Positions 33,442-41,830 are shown, counted from the stretch's first letter. The stretch is DNA of 64,000 nt from Pseudomonas sp. PDM16 (GCF_014851865.1 NZ_JACVAM010000005.1:62001-126000); one strand, 5' to 3'. Numbers and translations are program-made. The notes: generated by a model from the letters alone, not told the origin.

Positions 33442-33930
33442 ATGGCAGTCGAGATGATCGTGCAGGCAATCGTTCTGGGAACTGGTGCAACCTTGGTGAT
33501 GGACCTGTGGGCGCTGGTGCGCAAGCACCTGTTCGGTGTGCCGGCGCTGGACTACGGGCTGGTCGGGCGCTGGTTGGGGCATATGCGTCAGGGCCGCTTC
33601 CGTCATGCGGCGATCGGCAAGGCGCCTCCGGTGGGTGGCGAGCGGCCACTGGGCTGGGCCTTTCACTACCTGACGGGGCTGGCGTTCGCCGTGGCGTTTC
33701 TGGCGTTGATGGGCGAGGGATGGCTGCAGCGGCCGATGTTGTGGCCGGCGCTGGCGTTTGGCGCTGCTACCGTGGTCGCTCCGTTGCTGCTGATGCAGCC
33801 GGCGTTCGGCATGGGTATCGCTGCCTCGCGCACGGCGAAGCCCTGGCAGGTGCGCTCACGGGCGCTGCTCACCCATCTGGTGTTCGGCCTGGGCCTTTAC
33901 CTGGTGGGCTTGCTGCTGGTGCTGTTCTAG
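33442..33930 (+). CDS. DUF2938-family membrane protein
   Basis: A 162-residue membrane protein with about four TM segments. The opening MIVQAIVLGTGATLVMDLWALVRK and the conserved HMRQGRFRH and GWAFHYLTGLAFAV blocks mark DUF2938. Function is unknown. Because a MerR regulator is divergent across a canonical operator, the gene is probably induced by a small toxic or redox-active compound (inference). Confidence 0.88.
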   Translation: MAVEMIVQAIVLGTGATLVMDLWALVRKHLFGVPALDYGLVGRWLGHMRQGRFRHAAIGKAPPVGGERPLGWAFHYLTGLAFAVAFLALMGEGWLQRPMLWPALAFGAATVVAPLLLMQPAFGMGIAASRTAKPWQVRSRALLTHLVFGLGLYLVGLLLVLF

Positions 33931-33959
33931 CGGGATGTGGAAAGCCTGGAACTCCGCCT

Positions 33960-33985
33960 GGTGGATCGATGGAGCGTGATCCACC
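33960..33985. repeat. Short palindromic repeat between DUF2938 and rlhA
   Basis: GGTGGATC and GATCCACC pair perfectly around 10 nt, followed by CTACG. Palindromes of this 'GATCCACCCTAC' type are widespread between Pseudomonas genes and may serve as a bidirectional termination or REP-like element. It sits between the convergent ends of the two genes. Confidence 0.6.
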
Positions 33986-34001
33986 CTACGGCGGCGGCGC
34001 G

Positions 34002-36014
34002 TTAGTGGCTGTAGCCGGGCTTGTTGCGGATGGTCTTCAGCAGGTCTTCCGGGCTGATGCTGGCGACCATCTTGCTGTGGGCCGCGCTACCCGGCTGCGG
34101 CTGGTTGAGGATATGCCCCTTCATCTTGCCGATGATGTGCATCTCGCACGGCTTGCAGTCGAACTTCAGGGTCAGCACCTCGTCGCCGTGGATCAGCTGC
34201 ATCGGCTGCACCTTGGTGCGCACGCCGGTGACGCCCTTGGCCTGCTTGGGGCATAGGTTGAAGGAGAAGCGCAGGCAGTGCTTGGTGATCATCACGGGCA
34301 CCTCGCCTTCTTCCTCGTGGGCCTCGTAGGCCGCGTCGATCAGCTGCACGCCGTGGCGGTGGTAGAAGTCGCGGGCCTTCTGGTTGTACACGTTGGCCAG
34401 GAAGCTCAGGTGCGACTCCGGGTACACCGGCGGCGGGGTGGTCTCGGCTTTGCGCTTGCCGCGCGGGTGAGCGGCGACGCGGGCCTCGGTCAGCTTCTCG
34501 ACGGCCTCGCGGCGCAGCGCCTTGAGCTGCGAGTTGGGCACGAAGAACGCCTGCGGCGCATCCAGGGCTACGTCCAGCGCGTGGTACTCGGTGGTGCCGA
34601 GTTGGGTCAGCAGGTCGCGCAGGCCGTCCAGTGCCTGTTCCGGCTTGTTGGCCACGCCGAACGGGCCGGGTAGGGCGGCCTCCACGGCGATGCCTTCCTC
34701 GCTGGTGGCGGTCAGCTTGAGCTGTTCTTCGCGCAGTTCGGCCTTCCAGTTCACGCCGATACGGCGCTCGGCGCTGGTCTTGAGCAGCGCCTGCTGCCAG
34801 TTGTGATCCAGGTTGCGCGACAGCGGATGGTTGGGACGCAGGCGGAACAGGCCCTCGGGCATCTCGTTGGGTTCGACGCGGTAGCGGTAGCGCTTCTCGC
34901 CGTCTTCCTCGAATTCGTTTTTCAGCTCGGCGATGTTGGCGCGGAAGCCCACCACCTCGCGCTTGACCAGCACGTTGAGGCCGTCGCCGTTGGACAGCGG
35001 CTCATGGGTGACGGCGATCAGGTCGCGCTTGTTGACCTTCTCCACGTTACCCACGGCCAGGCCGGTGAAGGTCGGCGAGTCGAAGGCGCCGATGTCGACC
35101 TTGCGGTCGGTGACGAAGTAGTCGGTGCTACCGCGGTGGAAGGTCTTGTCCGGATCGGGCAGGAAGAAGTGCGCGGTGCGGCCGCTGGAGGCGCGGGCCA
35201 GGTCCGGGCGGTCTTCGAGGATGGCGTCGAGTTCCTTGCGGTAGTGGGCGGTGATGTTCTTCACGTAGCCCATGTCCTTGTAGCGTCCCTCGATCTTGAA
35301 CGAGCGCACGCCGGCCTCGACCAGCGCGCGCAGGTTGGCGCTCTGGTTGTTGTCCTTCATCGACAGCAGGTGCTTCTCGAAGGCCACCACGCGGCCCTGA
35401 TCGTCCTTCAGGGTGTAGGGCAGGCGGCAGGCCTGCGAGCAGTCGCCGCGGTTGGCGCTACGCCCGGTCTGCGCGTGGGAGATGTTGCACTGGCCGGAGA
35501 AGGCCACGCACAGCGCGCCATGGATGAAGAACTCGATGGAGGCCTCGGTGGCATCGGCGATGCTGCGGATTTCCTGCAGGTTCAGCTCGCGCGCCAGTAC
35601 CAGTTGGGAGAAGCCGGCCTGGTCGAGGAACTTGGCCCGGTCCAGGGTGCGGATATCGGTCTGGGTGCTGGCATGCAGCTCGATGGGCGGAATATCCAGC
35701 TCCATCACGCCCATGTCCTGCACGATCAGCGCATCGACGCCGGCGTCGTAGAGCTGGTGGATCAGCGTGCGGACCTGCTCCAGCTCGTCGTCGTGGAAGA
35801 TGGTATTGAGGGTGGTGAATACCCGCGCGTGGTAGCGGCTGGCGAACTTCACCAGCTCGGCGATATCGCTCACCTCGTTGCAGGCGTTGTGCCGCGCGCC
35901 GAAGCTCGGCCCGCCGATATAGATGGCATCGGCTCCATGCAGGATGGCCTCCCGCGCGATGGCCACGTCGCGGGCAGGGCTGAGCAGTTCCAGATGGTTC
36001 TTGGGCAGGGACAT
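34002..36014 (-). CDS. rlhA: 23S rRNA 5-hydroxycytidine (C2501) synthase, U32 family
   Basis: A 670-residue U32-family protein that matches E. coli RlhA (YdcP, 653 aa) over its length as I recall it: LELLSPARDVAIAREAIL at the start, then GADAIYIGGPSFGARHNA and ISHAQTGRSANRGDCSQACR in the middle. RlhA hydroxylates C2501 of 23S rRNA with prephenate-derived input and iron. Cys likely to hold an Fe-S cluster are seen in ALCVAFSGQC and GDCSQAC, and a C-terminal Cys group lies in HCLRFSFNLCPKQ and FDCKPCEM. It is a monocistronic minus-strand gene. Confidence 0.93.
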   Translation of the reverse strand: MSLPKNHLELLSPARDVAIAREAILHGADAIYIGGPSFGARHNACNEVSDIAELVKFASRYHARVFTTLNTIFHDDELEQVRTLIHQLYDAGVDALIVQDMGVMELDIPPIELHASTQTDIRTLDRAKFLDQAGFSQLVLARELNLQEIRSIADATEASIEFFIHGALCVAFSGQCNISHAQTGRSANRGDCSQACRLPYTLKDDQGRVVAFEKHLLSMKDNNQSANLRALVEAGVRSFKIEGRYKDMGYVKNITAHYRKELDAILEDRPDLARASSGRTAHFFLPDPDKTFHRGSTDYFVTDRKVDIGAFDSPTFTGLAVGNVEKVNKRDLIAVTHEPLSNGDGLNVLVKREVVGFRANIAELKNEFEEDGEKRYRYRVEPNEMPEGLFRLRPNHPLSRNLDHNWQQALLKTSAERRIGVNWKAELREEQLKLTATSEEGIAVEAALPGPFGVANKPEQALDGLRDLLTQLGTTEYHALDVALDAPQAFFVPNSQLKALRREAVEKLTEARVAAHPRGKRKAETTPPPVYPESHLSFLANVYNQKARDFYHRHGVQLIDAAYEAHEEEGEVPVMITKHCLRFSFNLCPKQAKGVTGVRTKVQPMQLIHGDEVLTLKFDCKPCEMHIIGKMKGHILNQPQPGSAAHSKMVASISPEDLLKTIRNKPGYSH

Positions 36015-36206
36015 GGTGTTTCTTCTTTATAGGCGTGGCACGGCAAGGCGCGCATTGTAGCGAGGGCGGGTGAGGGTGGCACCTTTAGGTGCCGGGCGGC
36101 TGCCCCTGGCGGCGGGAATTGGTGTCGGACAAGGCCGATTACGTAATGCGTTGTGGTGGGTTATGACCATGCCGGCATCGCGGCCGGCATGGTCAGCCAG
36201 ATCTGC

Positions 36207-36650
36207 TTAGCGGGCCAGCTTGGTGCTGATGACAGCCTTCTGCCCTTCGGCTTCGGGTACCTGTTCCAGGTTGGCACCACCGACGAAGACGCCGATCTTG
36301 ATGTACTGGCGTACGTAGTAGTTTTTGCCCGCCTCGGCGCTCAGGTTCAGCGTGTTGTCACTGAACTCCGACTCCGTAGCCAGCACATGCTGACCCGGCG
36401 CGATCGGACGGTAGAAGTAAGTATTGATCGCAGTCTCGCCGATCACCTGATCATTGAGCTTGACTGTCTTCTTGAGAGCCGGGCCCATGGCGGAGTCTCG
36501 GAAGATATAAAGACCGGCCTGATTCTGGGGTGGTGCGGGGAACGTCTTGAGCTCCTGATCTTTCTCGCTGGATTCCATCGGGACAGATGCACAACCTGAC
36601 AGCAGGGCGACACTCAGCGCTGCTGCACACATCATTGATTTCTTGAACAT
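36207..36650 (-). CDS. DUF2846-family lipoprotein
   Basis: A 147-residue lipoprotein with lipobox LLSGC (Cys about 20). The mature domain matches DUF2846: AGLYIFRDSAMG, IGETAINTYFYRPIAPGQH and AGKNYYVRQYIKIG. Periplasmic or outer-membrane, function unknown. It is a distant paralogue of the lipoprotein at 11471-11950. The 190 bp upstream are relatively AT-rich and probably hold its promoter. Confidence 0.9.
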   Translation of the reverse strand: MFKKSMMCAAALSVALLSGCASVPMESSEKDQELKTFPAPPQNQAGLYIFRDSAMGPALKKTVKLNDQVIGETAINTYFYRPIAPGQHVLATESEFSDNTLNLSAEAGKNYYVRQYIKIGVFVGGANLEQVPEAEGQKAVISTKLAR

Positions 36651-36842
36651 GAATTACTCGTTCCTGAGTTTGGGTATGACTGGCGCGATATCACTGTGCC
36701 AGCGTCGGCTACCTTAACGAGGCAGATTGATAAATCAAGCTTTTTGCCTGAGATCACCACGCTTCCATGATTTTTACGGGCTTTTGTTGGTGTTTCGGCG
36801 AATGTACAAGGCTCGATTCAGTCGTTATCAGCATGTCGGCTG

Positions 36843-37115
36843 GTGATCTGTGCGGGGCGCCACTCAGCAGCTTCTCTGTGGCAGGGCCTGGAGTCGGCTG
36901 TACTTGCCCTGTTCCTGGCTGACCTCTCGTGGGCTACGGCGCAGGGGCAGCAGCGCCGCGCCGCACGCGAGCTGCGTCAGGAGAATCGGCACCATGCTCG
37001 TCAGATCAAGCAGGATTGCAGAGCCGCCGACCAGCAGAGCAATTCCGAGTGCCGTCAGGGCAAGAAGCAGGTGAAGCAGCGTGGGCGGGAGCAGGCCCGA
37101 GACACCAAGTATTGA
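36843..37115 (+). CDS. Doubtful ORF: signal-peptide-like start and charged tail; antisense frame also open
   Basis: The plus frame opens at a GTG (36843) with no ribosome site. It encodes 90 residues: an odd N-terminus, then a signal-peptide-like LALFLADLSWATAQG, then a Gln/Arg/Lys-rich part with two Cys (DCRAADQ, ECRQGKK). The exact antisense (minus, 36864-37115) is an 83-codon open frame. It reads as a hydrophobic membrane segment (LLHLLLALTALGIALLVGG) with no usable start before its Met41. Neither strand has a good start, so this may be a decayed gene. I slightly favour the plus strand because the signal peptide and Cys-bearing mature part form a coherent exported protein. Confidence 0.3.
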   Translation: MICAGRHSAASLWQGLESAVLALFLADLSWATAQGQQRRAARELRQENRHHARQIKQDCRAADQQSNSECRQGKKQVKQRGREQARDTKY

Positions 37116-37131
37116 TCAATGAGCGAAAGAC

Positions 37132-37575
37132 TCAGGGTAGATCGCCGCAGAAGATGTCCTGACCTCCATCGGAGGGCGGAGTGCGCAGCACCAGTGCGTG
37201 AGGAGCGGAGCGCAGTGTGGCCAGCGGCACCTGCGCGGTGCGCGATAGTCGCCAGCCATCGGCCATGCCCTTGTGGTCGGTGAGCACCGTGCTGTTGAGC
37301 TCGTAGGCCGGTTGCTGGCCCAGTTGCTGGCAACTGCCTGGATAGATGAAGGCATACAGGCGCACCGGCAGCGTCACGCCGAAAGGCACGCCGCTGACGA
37401 AGGCCGATACATCGGTCACGTCGCCACGCGGTGAGAGTGTCGCCTGGCCGATTCTTCCAGAGTTCTTCGAAGTGCCTGTGAGCTTGACCAGAACGTGCTC
37501 GCCGGAGGTGCCTCCGCCGCTGGTACAGCCGCTGAGGGCCAGCAGAAGCATTGTCGACGCGACGATCATGCGCAT
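37132..37575 (-). CDS. Lipoprotein, YbaY/META-like, unknown
   Basis: A 147-residue lipoprotein (lipobox LALSGC, Cys about 17; then Gly/Ser-rich TSGGGTSG linker). The mature part has an even beta pattern with two Cys (PGSCQQLG and the terminal IFCGDLP) likely to form a disulfide. I do not recognise a family with confidence. AAAGGAGTTTCACC before ATG 37575 sets the start. Confidence 0.82.
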   Translation of the reverse strand: MRMIVASTMLLLALSGCTSGGGTSGEHVLVKLTGTSKNSGRIGQATLSPRGDVTDVSAFVSGVPFGVTLPVRLYAFIYPGSCQQLGQQPAYELNSTVLTDHKGMADGWRLSRTAQVPLATLRSAPHALVLRTPPSDGGQDIFCGDLP

Positions 37576-37638
37576 GGTGAAACTCCTTTGGCAGTCTTGG
37601 CGAAAGGAGTTTAGTGCCACGGCTGGCCGCTGGCGCCG

Positions 37639-38334
37639 TCAATGCAGGCGGTTTGCGGCGCAGCGCTGCTGGGCTAGCGTCTCGGCCTGTCGGCCCAACT
37701 GGTCGAGCAGACGGTCGCGCTGCTTCTCGGCGTCGCGCATGGCCTTCTCGCCATGTTGCTTGACCAGGTAGGTGTGGATCTGCCGGACCTCCTTGGACTG
37801 GAAGATCGGCTCTATGTCCTGCACCGCTATCCAGCCATCCGAGGCGGTGCCGCGAGTATTCATCAGCACCTGCGGCCCGCGTGCGGCCAGCACCTGGAAG
37901 CCCATGGCCTCGAAGGTTGGCACCCGGCTGGCGACGCAGGCCAGCGCGGCATGCGGGTGCAGTATCAGCATCTGCTGCAACATGGCGCGGGCGATGCCCC
38001 GGCGGCGGTGGCCGGCCCGCACGGCCAGGTACGCCAGGGTGCAGGCGTCGGGATCGTCGGGGCTGGGCAGATAGAGGGCGAAGCCCAGTACCTGCGCTGG
38101 GTCTTCATTGTCGAGGGCAAGGATCAAGCGGGCGCTGCTGCCGGGCTCGCTGCCCATGGCCTGCAGATACAGATGCACCTCGAAGCCGATGACGTACTGG
38201 TACAGCTGGTAGAGCGGATTGCTTGGCGCCAATGGTGCGGGGCTGATGTCGCTGAAGTAGTCGACCACCATCTGCAGGACCTGGCTCTTCAGGGACTCGG
38301 GCGGCGGGGTTGCGAGGTGGGTGAGGGTAAACAT
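37639..38334 (-). CDS. GNAT-family N-acetyltransferase
   Basis: A 231-residue protein with a GNAT domain (about 65-165): LGFALYLPSPDDPDACTLAYLAVRAGHRRRGIARAML contains strand 4 and the acetyl-CoA-binding R-R-G-I-A loop. A helical C-terminal tail (EVRQIHTYLVKQHGEKAMRD onward, about 45 residues) is charged and coiled-coil-like, an unusual extension. The substrate is unknown. It lies 63 bp before the lipoprotein gene on the same strand. Confidence 0.85.
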   Translation of the reverse strand: MFTLTHLATPPPESLKSQVLQMVVDYFSDISPAPLAPSNPLYQLYQYVIGFEVHLYLQAMGSEPGSSARLILALDNEDPAQVLGFALYLPSPDDPDACTLAYLAVRAGHRRRGIARAMLQQMLILHPHAALACVASRVPTFEAMGFQVLAARGPQVLMNTRGTASDGWIAVQDIEPIFQSKEVRQIHTYLVKQHGEKAMRDAEKQRDRLLDQLGRQAETLAQQRCAANRLH

Positions 38335-38447
38335 CGAAAGGGTGTGCTCCGGGGCATGCCGGCTGAAAGTCGAGATGGGCCATTGTACCGCCCGGCCGCT
38401 CGAACCTCCTCACAAGTAGCCACAGATACGTGCTACCGGTGCGCCGG

Positions 38448-38969
38448 TTATCTGTTGTCACTGGCACCCTGCTGGCGCTTGGCGATATCCCTCATCTTGG
38501 CCGAGAGCACAGCCGCTTCGATGGCTTTTACCGCGTGCTTGGCAGGAGGGCATTCGAGCACGGCGCTTTCGGCCAGCGTATGGACGCGCTCGCCGTCATT
38601 CAGGGTGACTTCCAGGAATGCCACGTGCTCCGACCAGGAGCGATACCGTCGCACCATGAAGATGCTGTGCCTGGAGCGGACCGAACTGACCTTGGACAGC
38701 TCGATCCGTCGGTGGCTGCCAACCCCGCACAGAACCAGCTCATCATCGTGGATGAATGCCGGCATGCACCGGGTGACGCGCCGCCATTCCATTGCGAAGC
38801 GTATCGCCAGGACCAGTATCACGAGGGGTAGTGCGGAGATCGGGCCGATCTCGCCGTCGGCCACTCCGGCCACGGCCATCCCGCTGATCACGAGCAGAAT
38901 GGCGAGTGTGATGGCCCGGAAGAAATGCACGCTGTCGAATTCGGTTTGCGGCAGTAAACGCGCATCCAT
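38448..38969 (-). CDS. Inner-membrane protein with PH-like C-terminal part, unknown
   Basis: A 173-residue protein with two TM segments (about 17-36 and 43-60) and a cytoplasmic domain after them. The domain pattern (DDELVLCGVGSHRRIELSKVSSV, then FLEVTLNDGERVHTL) resembles the beta strands of bacterial PH-like domains, but this is an impression only. GGAGCAGCC before ATG 38969 sets the start. The gene has no obvious operon partner. Confidence 0.75.
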   Translation of the reverse strand: MDARLLPQTEFDSVHFFRAITLAILLVISGMAVAGVADGEIGPISALPLVILVLAIRFAMEWRRVTRCMPAFIHDDELVLCGVGSHRRIELSKVSSVRSRHSIFMVRRYRSWSEHVAFLEVTLNDGERVHTLAESAVLECPPAKHAVKAIEAAVLSAKMRDIAKRQQGASDNR

Positions 38970-39064
38970 GGCTGCTCCGTTATCGGTCTGTTGCGGTGGG
39001 TCTGCGGCAGGTGGCTTCACGTTGGCGCCGCCTGCAGATGCCGCGGGGGTTTGTGCTCGATGGC

Positions 39065-39481
39065 TTAGTGTCGGGATTCGATGGTGGGGATGCGGCAATC
39101 GATGTAGGGCCCTTGCTCGGCACCGCCGTCCAGGGAGAAATAGAGCTGGTCGTCTTCCAGGCGGAGTTCGATGGGCTGGGTGTGCATCCTGTTCTCGCCG
39201 ATGCTGATGCAGTTGAACGTGGCCTTGAAGCGGTCCTTGCCGTTGTCGGCCAGCACTTCACTCACCGGGCAGGCGAGTTTTTCCAGGCCGATGGCCTTTC
39301 TGCCGATCAGCATGGCGTCAGGGTAGAAGGGCGCGTTCTGCCCCTCGCACTTGCTCTGCTCGGCCCAGAGGGCGAAATAGTGCTTGGGTATTTCTCCCGG
39401 ACCGATCAACTCGTCGGCCAGCAGAGCGGCGCTGTGCGTCAGCAGCAGTGCGGCGCAGAGGAGAGGGGCGAGGTGGCGCAT
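39065..39481 (-). CDS. Exported protein, unknown
   Basis: A 138-residue protein with a clear signal peptide (LAPLLCAALLLTHSAALLA, cleaved near residue 23). The mature part has four Cys (SKCEGQN, LACPVSE, FNCISIG, IDCRIPT), likely two disulfides, so it is periplasmic. No family recognised. AAAGGAGTCTCTC upstream supports ATG 39481. The 95 bp downstream separate it from the two-TM protein gene on the same strand. Confidence 0.8.
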   Translation of the reverse strand: MRHLAPLLCAALLLTHSAALLADELIGPGEIPKHYFALWAEQSKCEGQNAPFYPDAMLIGRKAIGLEKLACPVSEVLADNGKDRFKATFNCISIGENRMHTQPIELRLEDDQLYFSLDGGAEQGPYIDCRIPTIESRH

Positions 39482-39650
39482 GAGAGACTCCTTTCATTGG
39501 TCGCGTCGGTCCGGGCAGCGCCCTGAATACAGGAGCTGCACGGCGCTCGGCAAGTACCTGGCTCGCCGCCTACCTGTGACGGCCGCTGGGTAGCCGCCTG
39601 GCACGTTGCCCCGTCGATGCCCGAATGGCATGAATTCACGAATCCCGGCT

Positions 39651-39959
39651 CTACTTCTCCGCCCCTCCCTCGAAGCGCCGGGCGAGCATCCCCATCAGGA
39701 TGCCTACCGCGATACCGATGGCACCACAGGTCAGGCCCATGGGGCGGTTGGTCACGAAGCCGACATTCTTCACATGAGTCGGCAGGCCTATCAGGCCAGT
39801 GAAGAGAAGCATTGCGGCCAACAGGGCGACGAGGTAGATGCCACCGGCTTGCCAGGAGTTGGTGGGGATGCCCTTGCGCCGGCAATACAGGTAGCCCAGG
39901 CCGAATGGCAGCACGAGCTGGGTGACGAGGAAGAGGATCAGGTTGCTGCTGTCGCTCAT
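39651..39959 (-). CDS. Small inner-membrane protein, unknown
   Basis: A 102-residue protein with three TM segments (about 5-24, 38-56 and 76-93) and a basic, short C-terminus. No family recognised. The start is uncertain: no strong ribosome site lies before ATG 39959, and the frame stays open upstream with other Met codons up to 40226, but those extensions are not protein-like. Confidence 0.68.
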   Translation of the reverse strand: MSDSSNLILFLVTQLVLPFGLGYLYCRRKGIPTNSWQAGGIYLVALLAAMLLFTGLIGLPTHVKNVGFVTNRPMGLTCGAIGIAVGILMGMLARRFEGGAEK

Positions 39960-40257
39960 CGTGGGGTGGCTTCGAAGTGGTTTGGGGCCAGGGTAGGGCA
40001 TGTGCTCGCCAGTGCGGGTGATCGCCCGCGCAAAATCGTGACAGGCGACTTGCGTGGGTGGAAATCCACAAAGCGTGTCCATCGTGCATATCCGAACTAC
40101 TTGCTGGAGCCAGGCCAACCCCGCACTAGAGGGGATCTCTCGCTTGCCGGCCCTATTCATTCTTCCCATGCGGAGCGTGCGAGCAGTTAAAAAAATACGA
40201 AACGATTGAGGCCGGCAGGGCTCCATTCTCCGTAAGCCATTGAAAATGAGGTGTTAC

Positions 40258-40449
40258 ATGAGCAGCACGACAGACAAGATCAAAGGCAATGCCAACGAAG
40301 CCATCGGTAAAGTCAAAGAGGGTATCGGTAAGGCTACCGATAATCCCCGTCTTGAGGGCGAAGGGGATGCTCAGCAGGTAAAGGGCAAAGCCCAACAACT
40401 CAAGGGTGACGTCAAGGACGCGATCAAGAAAGGCATCGACAAGGCCTGA
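40258..40449 (+). CDS. CsbD-family stress protein
   Basis: A 63-residue CsbD protein: DKIKGNANEAIGKVKEGIGK near the start, then ending in GDVKDAIKKGIDKA. CsbD proteins are small, hydrophilic and Lys/Gly-rich, and are induced by general stress or envelope stress; their mechanism is not known. GAGGTG at 40248-40253 before ATG 40258 sets the start. A strong terminator follows. Confidence 0.93.
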   Translation: MSSTTDKIKGNANEAIGKVKEGIGKATDNPRLEGEGDAQQVKGKAQQLKGDVKDAIKKGIDKA

Positions 40450-40467
40450 TAGCATCCCCGTTACATA

Positions 40468-40496
40468 AAACCCGGCCCTCAGCGCCGGGTTTTTTA
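40468..40496 (+). terminator. Rho-independent terminator after csbD-like gene
   Basis: CCCGGC and GCCGGG pair around a short loop, extended by AAAA before the stem and TTTTTT after, so the hairpin can terminate in either direction. Confidence 0.88.
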
Positions 40497-40547
40497 TGCG
40501 CCGGCGAAAGTGGTCGGCTGCCAGGTGATTGGTGATCTGGTGATGGT

Positions 40548-40612
40548 GATCGTTCCCACGCTCCGCGTGGGAATACAGCCCGTGACGCTCCGCGTCACGA
40601 ATCCCACCGGTC
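40548..40612. repeat. REP repeat downstream of the RAYT gene
   Basis: Contains two adjacent imperfect palindromes: TTCCCACGCTCCGCGTGGGAA and GTGACGCTCCGCGTCAC. This is the Pseudomonas REP pattern. Related units occur on the other side of the RAYT gene at 41165-41465. Confidence 0.85.
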
Positions 40613-40620
40613 CACCTCAA

Positions 40621-41106
40621 TCAATCCCGTCTGCCCCGCATAGTTTCTGGCACTGGAATATAGCCGCGTTTGAGCGGGTTGTGATGGATGTAATCGAGCT
40701 CCTCCCGCATCACCTCGGCGCTGTACACCAGCTCCGCATGCGAACCCTCCTGCCAAAGCTGATACACCCGGTCGTTCTTGTGTCCGCACTTGGCGAAGCG
40801 CAGCCGCTGCAGTAAGCGCTCTGCTCCTCGCTCTGGCAGCTGATCGATGATTCGGCGCGCTGTGAATGACTTGAAGCTGCTGACGCATTTGCCCAAGTCC
40901 GGTGCCTGGGCAACGAAGTGCAGATGGTTTTCCAGCACGACGTAGCCGTAGAGACGCAGGCCTTGATTGGCCTGCTGATAGCGCCAGCAATCGAGCAGAA
41001 CTTCTACCCGCGCGGGGCTGGTGAACAACGGCAACCACTCCAGCACGGTACAGGTGAGGAAATGCGGCTTTTCAGGTTCGGTGATGACGTAGCGGCTGCG
41101 GCCCAT
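40621..41106 (-). CDS. REP-associated tyrosine transposase (RAYT)
   Basis: A 161-residue Y1-type transposase of the RAYT/TnpA_REP group, related to IS200/IS605 HUH enzymes. Seen: the N-terminal FLTCTVLEWLPLF (beta 1), the metal-binding His-x-His in ENHLHFVAQ, and VMREELDYIHHNPLKRGY near the end with candidate catalytic Tyr residues. RAYTs are single-copy, domesticated enzymes thought to spread and maintain REP sequences. REP units lie on both sides, as expected for a RAYT locus. Length is normal to slightly short, with no frameshift, so it may be active. Confidence 0.92.
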   Translation of the reverse strand: MGRSRYVITEPEKPHFLTCTVLEWLPLFTSPARVEVLLDCWRYQQANQGLRLYGYVVLENHLHFVAQAPDLGKCVSSFKSFTARRIIDQLPERGAERLLQRLRFAKCGHKNDRVYQLWQEGSHAELVYSAEVMREELDYIHHNPLKRGYIPVPETMRGRRD

Positions 41107-41164
41107 TGGATTCTTCCTTGAATCGGCGGGTTGGGGTGTGGGTTGGAGAGAGGCTGCCTCCTAT

Positions 41165-41300
41165 CCCCGATGGCCCCCACGCTCCGCGTGGGAGCCTAGC
41201 TTGCGACGCTCTGCGTCTCCATGTGGTCCTGCGCGTGGTTGCTGGAAGGTGGACGCTGGAGCGTCGAGGGCTGCATTCCCACGCGGAGCGTGGGAACGAT
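41165..41300. repeat. Inverted pair of REP units (BIME-like), copy A
   Basis: A plus-oriented unit (CCCACGCTCCGCGTGGGAGC plus GCGACGCTCTGCGTC) at about 41167-41220 is followed by a minus-oriented unit (GGACGCTGGAGCGTC then TTCCCACGCGGAGCGTGGGAA) at about 41249-41300. The two face each other, forming a REP doublet. Confidence 0.85.
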
Positions 41301-41330
41301 CAGCGCAGCGTGCGGCCTTTAATCCCCGAT

Positions 41331-41465
41331 AGCTCCCACGCTCCAGCGTGGTAGCAAGCCCGCGACGCTCTGCGTCGCGACATGTCTGCTGGCACGTAGT
41401 TGCTTGCAGGTGGACGCTGGAGCGTCGATGGCTGTGTTCCCACGCGGAGCGTGGGAACGATCAAA
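41331..41465. repeat. Inverted pair of REP units (BIME-like), copy B
   Basis: The same layout as copy A is repeated: a plus unit (CTCCCACGCTCCAGCGTGGTAG with CGCGACGCTCTGCGTCGCG) and then a minus unit (TGGACGCTGGAGCGTCGA with TTCCCACGCGGAGCGTGGGAA). The minus units of the two copies are nearly identical. Confidence 0.85.
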
Positions 41466-41529
41466 ATCCATGCGGCTCGCTCCCTTCCACAACGATTCCA
41501 TTCGGCCTCCTGAAGGGGGCGGGGGAGTT

Positions 41530-41830
41530 GCCTAAAAGTTCGGCAGAACAAAACGCGAAGCGTGGCGGCGATCAACCCGTGAAGCGCAAGAAAAAGCCAC
41601 TAGGCAACTCGGAGCCGGAGTCCCCGTCAGTAGGCCGAGTGGAGGTGTTGCGCAGGGGGGGCGCGAGGCAGGACGCCGAGCGAGGAACGATGGGGCAGGG
41701 ACGCCCCTTCGTGACGGCCCCCGGAGCAGCGCCGGAGCGAGGGAAGTCTGGCCGCAGGTCAGACCCGGATGTCGGGGTGCCCTTCTCTTTGGTTACTTTC
41801 TCTTGGGCACGCAAGAGAAAGTGACTCGCC
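41530..41830. repeat. Pseudomonas repeated intergenic element ending in a strong hairpin
   Basis: About 300 bp of GC-rich sequence with no convincing gene. An open plus frame (41348-41824) crosses both REPs and this element and is rejected. It ends in an 11-bp perfect stem, ACTTTCTCTTG / CAAGAGAAAGT (41795-41822). The text 'CTTTGGTTACTTTC...GGGCA' and 'AAAGTGACTCGCC' recurs, from memory, across many Pseudomonas genomes. A genome-wide repeat search would settle this. Confidence 0.55.

Noticed and set aside
34803..36032. 409-codon plus-strand frame opposite rlhA
   Set aside because: Shadow of the RlhA coding sequence; low-complexity composition and no ribosome site.
41165..41465. CRISPR-like spacing of repeats
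   Set aside because: Units are palindromic REPs in facing pairs, not direct repeats with unique spacers, and no cas genes are present.
41348..41824. 158-codon plus-strand frame across REPs
   Set aside because: It runs through REP doublet B and the adjacent repeated element and has no protein-like features.
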